Program-made: the position numbers and the translations under genes
Notes under the pieces: generated by a model
Seen by the model: the letters and a program-made list of their open reading frames with translations, nothing else
Database searches by the model: none
What the model was told of the DNA's origin: nothing
Shown here: positions 8,121 through 18,000 of the stretch, in pieces
Position numbering within the stretch: position 1 is the first letter of the stretch
Layout: each line of letters starts with the position of its first letter
Assembly: GCA_944324455.1 (NCBI GenBank)
Contig: CALUWJ010000003.1
Coordinates: 62,001 to 126,000 of the forward strand
Length of the DNA stretch: 64,000 nucleotides
Direction of reading: 5' to 3'
DNA from: Candidatus Gastranaerophilales bacterium
Lineage (GTDB): Bacteria > Cyanobacteriota > Vampirovibrionia > Gastranaerophilales > Gastranaerophilaceae

Positions 8121-11100
8121 TTAAATAATGCTTGTTTCATTGTTTCCTAAAATATAAATAGGTAAATCGTAATTTTCGGCTATTTTAAGTAATTTTGGCG
8201 GTAATTCTTCAACTGTATTTACTTTTGCTATAAGGGCATTAACTTTTGGGGTGTATAAGTTTGCTTCATTGTTGTTTAATATTGCGCCATTATTATTAAA
8301 CATTTGATTGTTTGCATCCTGTATTGCTTTTTTCAGTTCTTTGGAGTTAATTTTTTTGCTGCCGGCTTTTATTGCAGTCAAATTATCAAGTTGTGAACTA
8401 TATTTTATATTTTGAATTTTTGTGAATAAAGTTTTATATTCTTCATCTGATAGTTTTAGTGATTGTTTAATACAATCGCTTATAAACTTTCTATATGTAT
8501 TTTGTTCGTTTGTTTGTAAACTGAAATTTTCAAAATTTTTATTAATTCCAGAATCTTGATTTTTGCTGTATGCATTTGAAATATTGACGTTTTCGGTTTC
8601 TATGCTTGCTCCGAATGTGTTATAGCTAAATGCTCGATTATTTTCAAGTGATATGTAAGATGCACAAATACATCCTTCGTAAATTGGATTATTTAATTTA
8701 ATTAATGTTTCTATATTTTGCAAGCTTCCATCGTCAACATAGTGTGCAAATAATCTTAAATTTTCTGGTGTTGTGTTTGGGCAAAATCCATACTTTGATA
8801 AGTCAAAATCTTTTGATAGTTTTGTAAAATCAATGATTTTATATTCTTTATCACCTATTTTTTGAGTTGGAATAAGTGCTTTATTTACGATTTTAGAAGT
8901 TAAAAATATTAAACCTGTTGAATTTATTAAATCCAATTTTTCATTAATTGGTTTTTGCGTGTTTGCATTTAGTGCATTTTTAAAATGATTGTAAAATGAT
9001 TGAGATTTGTTTATTGCTTTTAAGTCTGCTTCTGTCATTATTCTTGCAATTTTAATATCATTTTTTCTTCTAAATGCGCTTGCAATGTAGTTTTCATCTT
9101 TTTGTTCTGTATTATATAATTCTAGCCAGTGGTGATTTTTAATCAATTCGATAATTCTATTTTTTAATTCTATGGGTAAATTATATTTATCTAAAATATC
9201 TTTTGCATAAAGAGCGGATAAATATGGATGTGTTTTATCGTTAATTTCTTGAGGTTTTGCAATGTCATGCATGATGGTTGCAAGTTTAATTGCTGTTTTT
9301 TCAATGTCAGATAATTTGTTGTATTCAGGGTTATTTATGATTTGATTTAAGACTGTTAAAATGTGTATATCAATAGAATAATCTTGTGTTGAGTGTTGTT
9401 TTTTACCTATGATATTGATAAATTCAGGCATGCCAATAATTAAAGAATTAAGTGTTTTGTTTAATCTTTCATTATTGGTGGATATTCTGTTATTAAGAAT
9501 GAAATTTTTAGCAAGTTTAAGTGCTTTTTCTTCATTTTCGTTTTCGGTTATAAAATCAAGGTTTATTATTCCATTGTACCCTATAAGAGAGTTGTTTTTG
9601 TTTCTTAGTTCTTGTATTTGTAATTTTTTTAATAAATTTGTTTTTGATTTTTCATCTATTTTAGATAAAATTTCATCCAAGTCTGATAAAAATTTTTCTC
9701 TTGGATATGTAAGCGGAAGCCCTTGTTTTTCATAGATTGTAAAATCAGTATTTTTAATTGTTTTTTCAATTTCTTCATCATTATTTGCAAAGAAATTTTT
9801 AAACATTTCAACAATTTCATTCTCATTTGTTTTTGTTGTTGATATTGCGTGTTCGATTGAATTTTTGTAATTTTCTAAGTCTTTATCTATATTAAATTGT
9901 TTTTTTATGGTTTCATTTATATTTTTGTTTTTTTGAATTTCTGTTAATATTTTAACCATATCCATTTTTTGTTTAAGAGTTGAATATATGTGGTTATTGT
10001 AATCAAGTTTTAATATTCTTAAGATTAACTCTCTTTTTGCTTCGTTTTTCAGGTCTGATTTTATTATAGTGTCAATCGTTTCTCCATTTTCATTTATGCT
10101 TTTTTGCATTTTTTCAAAGTTAAATTCCCTATGTTTTTCTGCAAGATATATTGAAAGTGATGTATCAAATATTCTTTTATTGTTAAATTTAAGCATATAT
10201 AATGCTATAAAATCTTTTAAAATATGCGGGTTGTTTTTTCTGCTTTCATTTAAAATCATTGCCGTTGAATTTATGTCAAGCGTATTATCAAATAGTTTAT
10301 TTCCATTTTCATCTTTCAAAAATGCAAGATATATTGCTATATCTCTAATTGATTTACTTTCTTTTGCCAGATAAACAATATTGTGTTCGTCATTGAAAAC
10401 TTTTTGCCCGTTTTTATCTTTTAATTCTGCTAATTTTATTGCGTTTTCGATTACTGTATCGGATGATTGAGCTAATTTTAATATTAAAATTTCGTTTTTA
10501 AATATTTTTTCATTGCTTTCATTTTTTAATGCAGCTATTTTGCAGGCTTTGTTTATTGTATCTTTTTCTGATTTTGCAATATTGAATATTACCATTTCAT
10601 TTGTAAATAGTTTTTCATTATTTTCATCTCTTAGAATAGATAAATTTATTGCATTTTCTCTTGCTTCGCTGTTTAGAACTGCGATTAGGGCTATTGCATT
10701 TATGTTTGTAAATAATCTTTTGTTATCTTTGTCTTTTAACAAAGCAAGATTTATCGCCTCTTGTCTGTATTTGCTGCTTAACTGAGATAATTTTATAATT
10801 GATTCTTCATTTGTAAACAAGTTTTCATTGTTTTCATCTTTTGCGTTTGCAATCTCAAGTGCTGCCAAGCTTGCGTTTTCATTTTCAAATATAATTTCTT
10901 GTAATTTTTTTTCGCTTGAAAAAATCCTATTGCCGTTTTTATCTTTTAGTTTTGCAAGAGTAATTAAGTTTTCACAATTACTTTTTTTGCATCTTGATAA
11001 ATTATTTATTGTCCATTGATTTTGAAATAAATGTTCTCCATTTTCATCTGTTGTTGTTACTAATTTTAGTGCATTTTCTCGTACTTCTTTTTCGCTATCA

Positions 11101-11597
11101 ATAATATTGCTTATTGCAAGCGGACTTGAAAAAAGTCTTTGCCCGTTTTTGTTTGTTGCATTTAGTATATTTATAATTGTTTTGCAGCTTTCTTCTCCTT
11201 CTTGAATAATTTTTGCAATAATACTTTCATCATTTATTAGTCTGTGCTCTTTTTCGTCCGTGATTTGAGCTAATTTAATTGCATAGTTAACAAGGTTTTT
11301 ATTTGCAGTCGCAATTTGTTTTATTGCTTTTTTGTCTTTAAAAAGATTTTTGCCTTTTTCATTTTTTATATTAGTAAGCAGGGCGATATTGTTGTTTATT
11401 TCTCTTTTTCTAAATATTCTTGCAAGGCTCTGAAATTTCTTATCCGGCAGTTGTTTTTCTTTTTGGGGTTCTTTGTTTGATTGAAATATGTCATAATGTG
11501 TGTTGAAATTTGAGCTAAAATAAATTTTTTCGTTATTTTGTTTTTTGTTTGCCCTGTATTGAGAATTTAATTTTGGCTTTATATTGTTTATGTTCAT
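8121..11597 (-). CDS. Giant repeat protein with HD phosphohydrolase domain
   Basis: A 1158-residue protein of unknown function. After a polar N-terminus come about ten degenerate repeats of about 41 residues (roughly 55-475), each containing a core like LAxLKDENGNKLFxN followed by an amphipathic helix; this should form an alpha-solenoid. Residues about 735-840 carry an HD domain: ATIMHDIAKPQE gives the HD pair (about 774), with a later His in THPYLSALYAKD, so metal-dependent hydrolysis of a phosphate ester is plausible. About 300 unassigned residues follow. No signal peptide is evident. The start at 11597 is chosen because GGAAGG precedes that ATG. A TTG-initiated extension to 11621 is less likely. 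Confidence 0.6.
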   Translation of the reverse strand: MNINNIKPKLNSQYRANKKQNNEKIYFSSNFNTHYDIFQSNKEPQKEKQLPDKKFQSLARIFRKREINNNIALLTNIKNEKGKNLFKDKKAIKQIATANKNLVNYAIKLAQITDEKEHRLINDESIIAKIIQEGEESCKTIINILNATNKNGQRLFSSPLAISNIIDSEKEVRENALKLVTTTDENGEHLFQNQWTINNLSRCKKSNCENLITLAKLKDKNGNRIFSSEKKLQEIIFENENASLAALEIANAKDENNENLFTNEESIIKLSQLSSKYRQEAINLALLKDKDNKRLFTNINAIALIAVLNSEARENAINLSILRDENNEKLFTNEMVIFNIAKSEKDTINKACKIAALKNESNEKIFKNEILILKLAQSSDTVIENAIKLAELKDKNGQKVFNDEHNIVYLAKESKSIRDIAIYLAFLKDENGNKLFDNTLDINSTAMILNESRKNNPHILKDFIALYMLKFNNKRIFDTSLSIYLAEKHREFNFEKMQKSINENGETIDTIIKSDLKNEAKRELILRILKLDYNNHIYSTLKQKMDMVKILTEIQKNKNINETIKKQFNIDKDLENYKNSIEHAISTTKTNENEIVEMFKNFFANNDEEIEKTIKNTDFTIYEKQGLPLTYPREKFLSDLDEILSKIDEKSKTNLLKKLQIQELRNKNNSLIGYNGIINLDFITENENEEKALKLAKNFILNNRISTNNERLNKTLNSLIIGMPEFINIIGKKQHSTQDYSIDIHILTVLNQIINNPEYNKLSDIEKTAIKLATIMHDIAKPQEINDKTHPYLSALYAKDILDKYNLPIELKNRIIELIKNHHWLELYNTEQKDENYIASAFRRKNDIKIARIMTEADLKAINKSQSFYNHFKNALNANTQKPINEKLDLINSTGLIFLTSKIVNKALIPTQKIGDKEYKIIDFTKLSKDFDLSKYGFCPNTTPENLRLFAHYVDDGSLQNIETLIKLNNPIYEGCICASYISLENNRAFSYNTFGASIETENVNISNAYSKNQDSGINKNFENFSLQTNEQNTYRKFISDCIKQSLKLSDEEYKTLFTKIQNIKYSSQLDNLTAIKAGSKKINSKELKKAIQDANNQMFNNNGAILNNNEANLYTPKVNALIAKVNTVEELPPKLLKIAENYDLPIYILGNNETSII

Positions 11598-11731
11598 TAT
11601 TAACCTTCCAAATATAAGCAATAAAAGTATTTTTTACATATATGTTAATTGACATATTGTACAAAATAAATAAATATATAAAATTTACTTTTGGTTACTA
11701 ATTATTAAGTTAAATTTTTATATTGCATAAT

Positions 11732-11759
11732 AAAAACCCTCTTAGTAATTAAGAGGGTT
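11732..11759 (-). terminator. Intrinsic terminator with no assigned gene
   Basis: A 10-bp stem (11735-11744 with 11750-11759) is followed on the minus strand by TTTTT (complement of 11732-11736). It lies downstream of the clpC terminator, so it must end some other minus-strand transcript, possibly a small RNA, or act as a backup. Confidence 0.6.
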
Positions 11760-11918
11760 GAAAATCTTTTTTGTCTTGATTCTCGTGATGAAAGGTTAGT
11801 GTGTGATTAGTGTGTTGTAAAGTTTGTTTTGGGGAATTATTTATGTCTTACATATATATAAAGTATATATAAAATATAAAATTGCTTAATTAGAAATATT
11901 TGTTACATTTCTTAATAT

Positions 11919-11944
11919 AAAAAGCTCCCCAAAGGGAGCTTTTT
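11919..11944 (-). terminator. Intrinsic terminator after clpC
   Basis: AAAAGCTCCC (11920-11929) pairs perfectly with GGGAGCTTTT (11934-11943) around a CAAA-type loop. T runs flank it on both strands, so it may be bidirectional. Confidence 0.85.
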
Positions 11945-11966
11945 ATATGCATTATTTTTTTTAATA

Positions 11967-14423
11967 TTAATCTTCTTTTTTTTCAAATATTATTTTGTCA
12001 TCGCGATAATCCATTAGAAGTTTTGTTCCTGCCTTATAGTTACCGTTTAAGATTTCTTCAGCTAAGACATCTTCCACTTTCTTTTGAATTACCCTTCTTA
12101 AAGGACGAGCGCCATATGTTTCAGAATAGCCTTCTTTGGCCAAATAATCTTTAGCGGCATCTGTTACTTCAATGGTTAAATCTCTTTCAGATAAGCGTTT
12201 GAATAAATCCCTCAACATTAAGTCAACAATTTGTCTTATTTCTTCTTGACTCAAATGTGCAAAGACAATTATATCATCAACTCTGTTTAAAAATTCAGGT
12301 CTGAATGTTTTCTTTAATTCTTCATTAACTGTTTCTTTTAGTTTTTCATATCTGTCTTTTTTGTCATCGCCTGACACAGAAAAGCCAAGTTTTTGAGTGT
12401 TTGTTATCATACTTGCGCCAACATTTGATGTCATGATGATAATTGTATTTTTAAAGTTGATATGACGACCTTTAGAATCAGTTAAACGTCCATCATCAAG
12501 GATTTGCAACATAATATTAAATACATCCGGATGTGCTTTTTCAATTTCATCAAATAATACAACGCTATATGGTTTTTTTCTGATGATTTCACACATATTT
12601 CCGCCATCGTCATAGCCAACATACCCTGGGGGTGAACCAATCAGTTTTGATGTTGCATGTTTTTCCATGAATTCTGACATGTCTATTCTGACCATGTTGT
12701 CTTCAGAACCAAAAACAGCTTCAGCAAGTGCTTTTGCAAGTTCTGTTTTACCAACACCTGTGGGTCCTGAGAATATAAAGCTTCCTATTGGTCTATTTGG
12801 AGCTTTTAGGCCAACACGAGCGCGTCTAATTGATTTTGCAAGTGAAACAACAGCATCTGATTGACCAATAACACGATTGTGCAGTGTTTCTTCAAGCTTT
12901 AGAAGTTTTTCTGATTCCGCTTCTGTTATTTTAGTAACAGGAATGCCTGTTATTATTGAAACAACTTGCGCAACTTCTTCAACGCCAACAGTGGGTTTAT
13001 TTTCATCTTGTGTTTCTCTCCATTTTTCAGAAATTTCATGGATTTTTTCTTTTAAGTTGGCTTCATCATCTCTTAAATCAGAAGCTCTTTCGAATTCTTG
13101 ATTTCTTATTGCATCTTCTTTTTCTTTGATGATTGCTTTTAATTCTTTATCAAGTTCTTTACCCTCAGGAGGCAAAGTTGATACATTTAAGCGAACTTTT
13201 GAGGCAGCTTCATCTATTATATCAATTGCTTTATCAGGTAAAAACCTTTCTGTAATGAATTTTGAAGATAATTCGGTTGCAGCGACTATGGCTTCATCTG
13301 AAATAATTAATTTATGATGTTCTTCATATTTTGGTTTTAAACCTTTTATTATTTCAATTGTTTCTTCAATAGATGGTTGATCCACAATTACTGTTTGAAA
13401 GCGTCTTTCAAGGGCTGAATCTTTTTCAATGTATTTTCTATATTCATCTAAAGTGGTTGCACCTATTACTTGAATTTCACCGCGAGAAAGAGCAGGTTTT
13501 AAGATATTAGCTGCATCTATTGCGCCTTCAGCGGCACCTGCACCAATTAATGTATGCATTTCATCAATAACAAGAATAATATTTCCTGCTTGTCTGATTT
13601 CATCCATTATCTTTTTAAGGCGTTCTTCGAATTCACCTCTGTATTTTGTTCCTGCAATCAATAGGCCCATATCAAGCTGGATAATTTTTTTGTTTTCTAA
13701 AATATCGGGAACTTCGCAATCTACAATTCTTTGAGCTAAGCCTTGCGCTATTGCTGTCTTACCTACGCCGGGTTCACCAATTAAAACAGGGTTGTTTTTG
13801 GTTCTTCTTGCTAAAATTTGTATTACGCGCTCTATTTCTTTTTCTCTGCCTACAACAGGGTCAAGTCTTTGTTCTTGAGCAGCTAGAGTTAAATCAGTGC
13901 CAAATTCATCTAATGATGGGGTTTTAGCACTTTTTTGAGAAACTCCTGCTGCAGCCAAGGTTGAACTTGATGAAGATGATGTTGATTTGGTTTCACCAAG
14001 CATTTTGATAATGTTAGAGCGACATTTATTTAAATCTACACCCAGATTTTCTAGGACTTTAGCAGCAACCCCTTCACCTTCTCTTATTAAACCAAGTAAA
14101 AGATGTTCTGTTCCAATGTAATTATGTCCTAATTGTCTTGCTTCATCCCAAGAAAGTTCTAAAACTTTTTTTGCTCTTGGAGTAAAAGGAATTTCAACTG
14201 CAACAAAACCGCAGCCTCTGCCTATTATTTTTTCAACTTCTTCTCTTGCTTCTTTGATATTAACCCCCATTGATTTTAGGGTTTTTGAAGCAATACCTGT
14301 TCCTTCAGCTATTAAGCCTAAAAGAAGTTGTTCGGTTCCAACAAAATTATGACCAAGCCTGCGAGATTCTTCTTGCGCAAGCATTATAACCCTTATTGCT
14401 TTTTCCGTAAATCTTTCAAACAT
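11967..14423 (-). CDS. clpC: AAA+ unfoldase ClpC
   Basis: An ATP-dependent unfoldase that feeds substrates to ClpP. The 818 residues show a double Clp N-domain (about 1-145; [15 protein letters not shown] and [15 protein letters not shown]), first AAA+ module with Walker [10 protein letters not shown] (about 220), a UVR-type middle region ([20 protein letters not shown], about 430), second AAA+ module with Walker [11 protein letters not shown] (about 550) and Walker [14 protein letters not shown], and a C-terminal D2-small domain. The combination of UVR motif and length is ClpC rather than ClpA or ClpB. The ribosome-binding site is AAGGAAG. clpP is not in the window. Confidence 0.95.
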   Translation of the reverse strand: MFERFTEKAIRVIMLAQEESRRLGHNFVGTEQLLLGLIAEGTGIASKTLKSMGVNIKEAREEVEKIIGRGCGFVAVEIPFTPRAKKVLELSWDEARQLGHNYIGTEHLLLGLIREGEGVAAKVLENLGVDLNKCRSNIIKMLGETKSTSSSSSSTLAAAGVSQKSAKTPSLDEFGTDLTLAAQEQRLDPVVGREKEIERVIQILARRTKNNPVLIGEPGVGKTAIAQGLAQRIVDCEVPDILENKKIIQLDMGLLIAGTKYRGEFEERLKKIMDEIRQAGNIILVIDEMHTLIGAGAAEGAIDAANILKPALSRGEIQVIGATTLDEYRKYIEKDSALERRFQTVIVDQPSIEETIEIIKGLKPKYEEHHKLIISDEAIVAATELSSKFITERFLPDKAIDIIDEAASKVRLNVSTLPPEGKELDKELKAIIKEKEDAIRNQEFERASDLRDDEANLKEKIHEISEKWRETQDENKPTVGVEEVAQVVSIITGIPVTKITEAESEKLLKLEETLHNRVIGQSDAVVSLAKSIRRARVGLKAPNRPIGSFIFSGPTGVGKTELAKALAEAVFGSEDNMVRIDMSEFMEKHATSKLIGSPPGYVGYDDGGNMCEIIRKKPYSVVLFDEIEKAHPDVFNIMLQILDDGRLTDSKGRHINFKNTIIIMTSNVGASMITNTQKLGFSVSGDDKKDRYEKLKETVNEELKKTFRPEFLNRVDDIIVFAHLSQEEIRQIVDLMLRDLFKRLSERDLTIEVTDAAKDYLAKEGYSETYGARPLRRVIQKKVEDVLAEEILNGNYKAGTKLLMDYRDDKIIFEKKED

Positions 14424-14483
14424 GTAAACTTCCTTATAAAAAGTTAATTATTTATCCACCTCAAAATTTTACAATGAAAAATA

Positions 14484-14921
14484 TTATTCATCAAGCATTT
14501 TAATTCTTTTTTCGTGCCTTCCGCCTTCGTAGCTTGTATTTAGCCAAATGTCTATAATATCAACAGCAAGACCTTCTCCAATTACCCTTGCTCCCATGGT
14601 TAAGACATTTGAATTGTTGTGTAGTCTTGACATTTTTGCACTATATGTGTCAGATACGCAAGCTGCTCTTATTCCTTTATATCTGTTTGCGCATATTTGC
14701 ATGCCAAGTCCTGTGCCGCATATTAAAATACCATATTGAAACTCGTTACTTAAAATTGAAGTACAAACTTTTTTTGCAAAAATAGGATAATCACAAGAAT
14801 CAGTTGAATTTGTGCCAAAATCTTCTACACTATATCCTTTTGTCAAAAGGTATTTATATAGAAAATTTTTTAATGTATATCCGCCATGGTCGGATGCAAT
14901 TGCAATTTTAATTTTATTCAT
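14484..14921 (-). CDS. rpiB: Ribose 5-phosphate isomerase B
   Basis: Interconverts ribose 5-phosphate and ribulose 5-phosphate in the pentose phosphate pathway. The 145 residues show the RpiB hallmarks: IAIASDHGGYTLKNFL (phosphate-binding start), GILICGTGLGMQICANRYKGIRAA (catalytic Cys of the CGTGxG loop) and SNVLTMGARVIG. The ATG at 14921 has GAGG at proper distance; a GTG two codons upstream overlaps that ribosome-binding site and is unlikely. It lies just upstream of clpC on the same strand. Confidence 0.93.
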   Translation of the reverse strand: MNKIKIAIASDHGGYTLKNFLYKYLLTKGYSVEDFGTNSTDSCDYPIFAKKVCTSILSNEFQYGILICGTGLGMQICANRYKGIRAACVSDTYSAKMSRLHNNSNVLTMGARVIGEGLAVDIIDIWLNTSYEGGRHEKRIKMLDE

Positions 14922-15026
14922 TTTCACCTCAAATAAAATTAATTATACAATAATTTTCTTGTAGAAAAAATGTTTTTGATATAAATTAAAACATGTAGAG
15001 GTATTTTATTTAAAGGATAAAAACTT

Positions 15027-15986
15027 ATGGCAGAAAGAAAACTAGTAGGAACAAATGAAATGTTCAAAAAAGCACTTGCCGGCGGCTATGCTATTGGTGC
15101 TTACAATGTTAACAACATGGAAATTTTGCAAGGTATTGCAGAAGCTGCTGAAGAAACTCAATCTCCAATTATTCTTCAAGTTTCAGCAGGTGCAAGAAAA
15201 TATGCAAATCAAACATATTTAATTAAATTAGTTGAAGCAGCCCTAGCTACAACAACAGTACCTATTGCGCTACACTTAGACCATGGTGCTGATTTTGAAA
15301 TTTGCAAAGCTTGTATTGATGGCGGTTTCTCATCAGTTATGATTGACGGAAGCAGATTCCCATTTGAAGAAAATGTTGCATTAACAAAAAAAGTTGTTGA
15401 ATATGCACACGAAAGAGGAGTTTCTGTTGAAGCTGAACTTGGTAAATTGGCAGGCGTTGAAGATGACGTTAATGTTGACGCTAAAGATGCTAAATATACA
15501 AACGTTAAAGAAGCTGTTGAATTTGTTAAACAAACAGGTTGTGATTCTTTAGCTATTGCAATAGGAACAAGCCATGGCGCATATAAATTCAAAGGCGAAG
15601 CAAAACTTGACTTTGATAGATTAAAAGAAATTAAAGATGCTCTAAAAGAAGCAGGTTTTGGTGATTATCCTATCGTTCTTCATGGTTCATCATCTGTACC
15701 TAAAGAATTTGTTGCAAAATGCAATAAATTTGGCGGTAACTTACCAGATGCTCAAGGTGTTCCTGAAGAAATGTTAAAATATGCTTCACAACATGGTGTT
15801 GCTAAAATTAACATCGATACAGATTTAAGATTAGCAATGACTTCTACAATTAGAGAATTCTTTGTTGAACATCCTGAAAAATTTGACCCAAGAGAATATA
15901 TGGGCCCAGGTAGAACTGCTGTTAAAGAAATGGTAATGCATAAAATGAGAGATGTATTGGGTACAGCAGGACACGCTAAAGACTAA
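15027..15986 (+). CDS. fba: Class II fructose-bisphosphate aldolase
   Basis: Zinc-dependent cleavage of fructose 1,6-bisphosphate in glycolysis and gluconeogenesis. Over 319 residues it has the zinc and substrate motifs: IALHLDHG (residues about 78-85), FSSVMIDGS, VSVEAELGKLAG with its conserved Glu, AIGTSHGAYK, VLHGSSSVP and KINIDTDLR. The ribosome-binding site is AAAGGAT. It is monocistronic, ending at a strong terminator. Codon choice looks more even than in the surrounding hypothetical genes, in keeping with high expression. Confidence 0.95.
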   Translation: MAERKLVGTNEMFKKALAGGYAIGAYNVNNMEILQGIAEAAEETQSPIILQVSAGARKYANQTYLIKLVEAALATTTVPIALHLDHGADFEICKACIDGGFSSVMIDGSRFPFEENVALTKKVVEYAHERGVSVEAELGKLAGVEDDVNVDAKDAKYTNVKEAVEFVKQTGCDSLAIAIGTSHGAYKFKGEAKLDFDRLKEIKDALKEAGFGDYPIVLHGSSSVPKEFVAKCNKFGGNLPDAQGVPEEMLKYASQHGVAKINIDTDLRLAMTSTIREFFVEHPEKFDPREYMGPGRTAVKEMVMHKMRDVLGTAGHAKD

Positions 15987-16006
15987 TTTTGATATTTAAA
16001 TAAATG

Positions 16007-16040
16007 AAAAGCAGATGAAGACTCATCTGCTTTTTGTTTT
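16007..16040 (+). terminator. Intrinsic terminator after fba
   Basis: AAAAGCAGATGA (16007-16018) pairs perfectly with TCATCTGCTTTT (16023-16034) and runs into T residues. Confidence 0.9.
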
Positions 16041-16224
16041 AAAAAAATTAATAATTATATCAAATAAGTCTCAATTAAAGACAAATGTTTTGTCAAGTAA
16101 AAATAGCGCAATCTTAACTATTTTAAAAAAAATTTACGTTATGCAATATTTGCTGATTTCGGCTATGTCTTATGATATAACATATATAACAAACGAGATT
16201 GATATTCACTTTATGGGGGATTAA

Positions 16225-16716
16225 ATGAGCCAATATCTAACCAAAGAAGAAATTAAACAATGGAGAAGCTCCTTAGAAAAAATTACTTTGGAAGAATATG
16301 CTAAAAAACTTGGCAAAGTTCTTGAAGAAGATAAGCAAACAAGCGATATTATTGATATTGTTATGCAAAATGAAAAAAGGTTATTTTCATCAAGAGAAAA
16401 ATCTTCTAATCAAGTCTTGAAATTGGCCAAAAAAGCCCAAGATGTTCAACAAGAAATACTTTCTGAAGCTCAATCAAGTACTTTAAAGGAAATTAAATCA
16501 AAACTCACATATAAAAAACCTTTAACCCAAAGAGAGGATTCTGTGCTAAATCATTTTATCCAAAATAAAGGAGAAATTGTTTATGCAAGAGATTTAGCAG
16601 CAATATTAGGTTTGCCGACTGATTATGTGTATAAATATATTAAAAATTTAAGAACAAAAATTTCGCAAGATGTTCTTGAAAATGCAAACAAAGGTGGTTA
16701 TATTTTTAATTTATAA
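16225..16716 (+). CDS. Winged-helix (OmpR/PhoB-type) regulator without receiver
   Basis: A 163-residue protein. Residues 1-90 are charged and helical with coiled-coil character. Residues about 95-163 match the PhoB output fold: LTQREDSVLNHFIQNKGEIV, then a recognition region YVYKYIKNLRTKI and the terminal beta wing GGYIFNL. No receiver domain is attached, so activation is not by standard phosphorelay; the N-terminal helices may sense or dimerise. The ATG has GGGGGA. It lies 48 bp upstream of a kinase-receiver pair, which may or may not be functionally linked because that pair has its own promoter. Confidence 0.65.
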   Translation: MSQYLTKEEIKQWRSSLEKITLEEYAKKLGKVLEEDKQTSDIIDIVMQNEKRLFSSREKSSNQVLKLAKKAQDVQQEILSEAQSSTLKEIKSKLTYKKPLTQREDSVLNHFIQNKGEIVYARDLAAILGLPTDYVYKYIKNLRTKISQDVLENANKGGYIFNL

Positions 16717-16730
16717 TTTATATTAATTTT

Positions 16731-16758
16731 TTGCATAATTTCTCCCATGTTTTATAAT
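16731..16758 (+). promoter_or_regulatory. Predicted leaderless promoter of the histidine kinase
   Basis: TTGCAT (16731-16736), a 16-bp spacer and TATAAT (16753-16758) stand exactly 6 nt before the ATG at 16765. There is no Shine-Dalgarno sequence. This argues that the ATG at 16747, which lies inside the promoter, is not the start. Confidence 0.7.
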
Positions 16759-16764
16759 AAAAGC

Positions 16765-18000
16765 ATGGGAGAAATTTTAGTTAATAGTTTAAATTTAATC
16801 GACGATATTATAAATGATACAAAAGTCAGCCAATTGGATTTTTACCGTTCTGTATTAAGTTTAATCTCATCTTTATATAAAAATACATCTTTAGGAATTT
16901 TTTTCTGTGAAAATTTAAATGTTATTTTAAAAGCGGCGATAAATTCAGGAAAAATTGTTAAAAATTATGATATTGATTCAAAAATTGTTTATGATTTTAT
17001 TGAAAATCCAGATAAAATACGAGAATTAAAAACAAAGAAAGATGAGTTTTTATATTCAAATACATTGTTTGCTAAGCTTTCTATAAAACAATCTGTTTTT
17101 GGTGTTATGGTTTTGAGTGCGGATGATATGATTACGCCTGAAATCAAGGCGTCATTTTCTGCTTTATCTCAAATTGTAAGCTATAAAATAAAAGACTATG
17201 AATTAAATGAAGTGTTTAAAATTCAATTAAAAGCTATACAAGAAGCTATGATTGAAAAACAAGAGGCTTTGGAGATTATTAAAAAACAACATAAAAAATT
17301 GCAAGAGCTGGATAAAACAAAAAATTTGTTTTTAGCTAATATTTCTCATGAATTAAGAACTCCTTTAAATGCCATTATTGGTTTTTCTCAAGCATTGGAT
17401 AGTAAAATTTTTGGTGACTTAAATTCAAAACAAGCGGAATATATAAAAGATATTCAAATATCAAGTTTGCATTTATTGGGAATGATTAATGAAATATTAG
17501 ATATTTCAAAATTAGAAGCTCACGCTATGAAGTTTAGCCCTGTTGAATTAAACCCAAGTCAAACCATTCAAGAAGTTGTAAATATTTTAGAACCCTTATA
17601 TAAAAATAAAGATATAGAAATTGTTTTTGATTCAAAGTTTGAATGTAAAATACTTGCAGATTATCAAAAATTCCAACAAATTTTATACAATCTTTTATCT
17701 AATGCAATTAAATTTACACCTGAAAAAGGTAAAATAGAAATAGCGCAATTACAAAAAGATAAAAATTATATTCTTAAAATTAAAGATAACGGAATTGGTA
17801 TAGATAAAAAATTTCATAATAAAATATTTAAAAAATTTGTTCATTTAAATAATGTCTATACGAAAAATCAAAATTCAACAGGTCTTGGTTTAACTATTAC
17901 TAAAGAGCTTGTTAAATTGCACAAAGGAAAAATTTATCTTGAAAGTGAGATAAATAAAGGTACAACTTTTACTATGGAATTTAAAAATATAATATTATGA
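16765..18000 (+). CDS. Soluble sensor histidine kinase
   Basis: A 411-residue kinase without membrane segments. Residues about 1-150 look GAF-like, followed by a coiled-coil linker (about 150-185). A HisKA domain has the phospho-accepting His in FLANISHELRTPLNAIIGF (about residue 194). A HATPase_c domain has N box LYNLLSNAIKFTPE, G1 IKDNGIGIDK and G2 STGLGLTITKELV. The start at 16765 is chosen over 16747 on promoter position. It overlaps the single-domain receiver gene by 4 bp, its likely phosphotransfer partner. Signal unknown. Confidence 0.88.
   Translation: MGEILVNSLNLIDDIINDTKVSQLDFYRSVLSLISSLYKNTSLGIFFCENLNVILKAAINSGKIVKNYDIDSKIVYDFIENPDKIRELKTKKDEFLYSNTLFAKLSIKQSVFGVMVLSADDMITPEIKASFSALSQIVSYKIKDYELNEVFKIQLKAIQEAMIEKQEALEIIKKQHKKLQELDKTKNLFLANISHELRTPLNAIIGFSQALDSKIFGDLNSKQAEYIKDIQISSLHLLGMINEILDISKLEAHAMKFSPVELNPSQTIQEVVNILEPLYKNKDIEIVFDSKFECKILADYQKFQQILYNLLSNAIKFTPEKGKIEIAQLQKDKNYILKIKDNGIGIDKKFHNKIFKKFVHLNNVYTKNQNSTGLGLTITKELVKLHKGKIYLESEINKGTTFTMEFKNIIL

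Larger units (their letters stand above)
11598..11966. other. Gene-free 369-bp interval between clpC and the HD-repeat gene
   Basis: No open frame with a ribosome-binding site is visible on either strand. It holds two intrinsic terminators (11732-11759 and 11919-11944). The stretch between them has a duplicated TTAGTGTGT on the plus strand (CACACTAA repeats on the minus strand). This may be a small RNA gene on the minus strand. Confidence 0.45.

Noticed and set aside
7980-8121. Replication origin suggested by palindrome and AT richness
   Set aside because: No DnaA boxes or dnaA/dnaN genes are present, and similar AT-rich palindromes occur elsewhere in the window.
16015-16224. 70-codon plus-strand ORF after fba
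   Set aside because: It begins inside the fba terminator hairpin, has no ribosome-binding site and has random composition.
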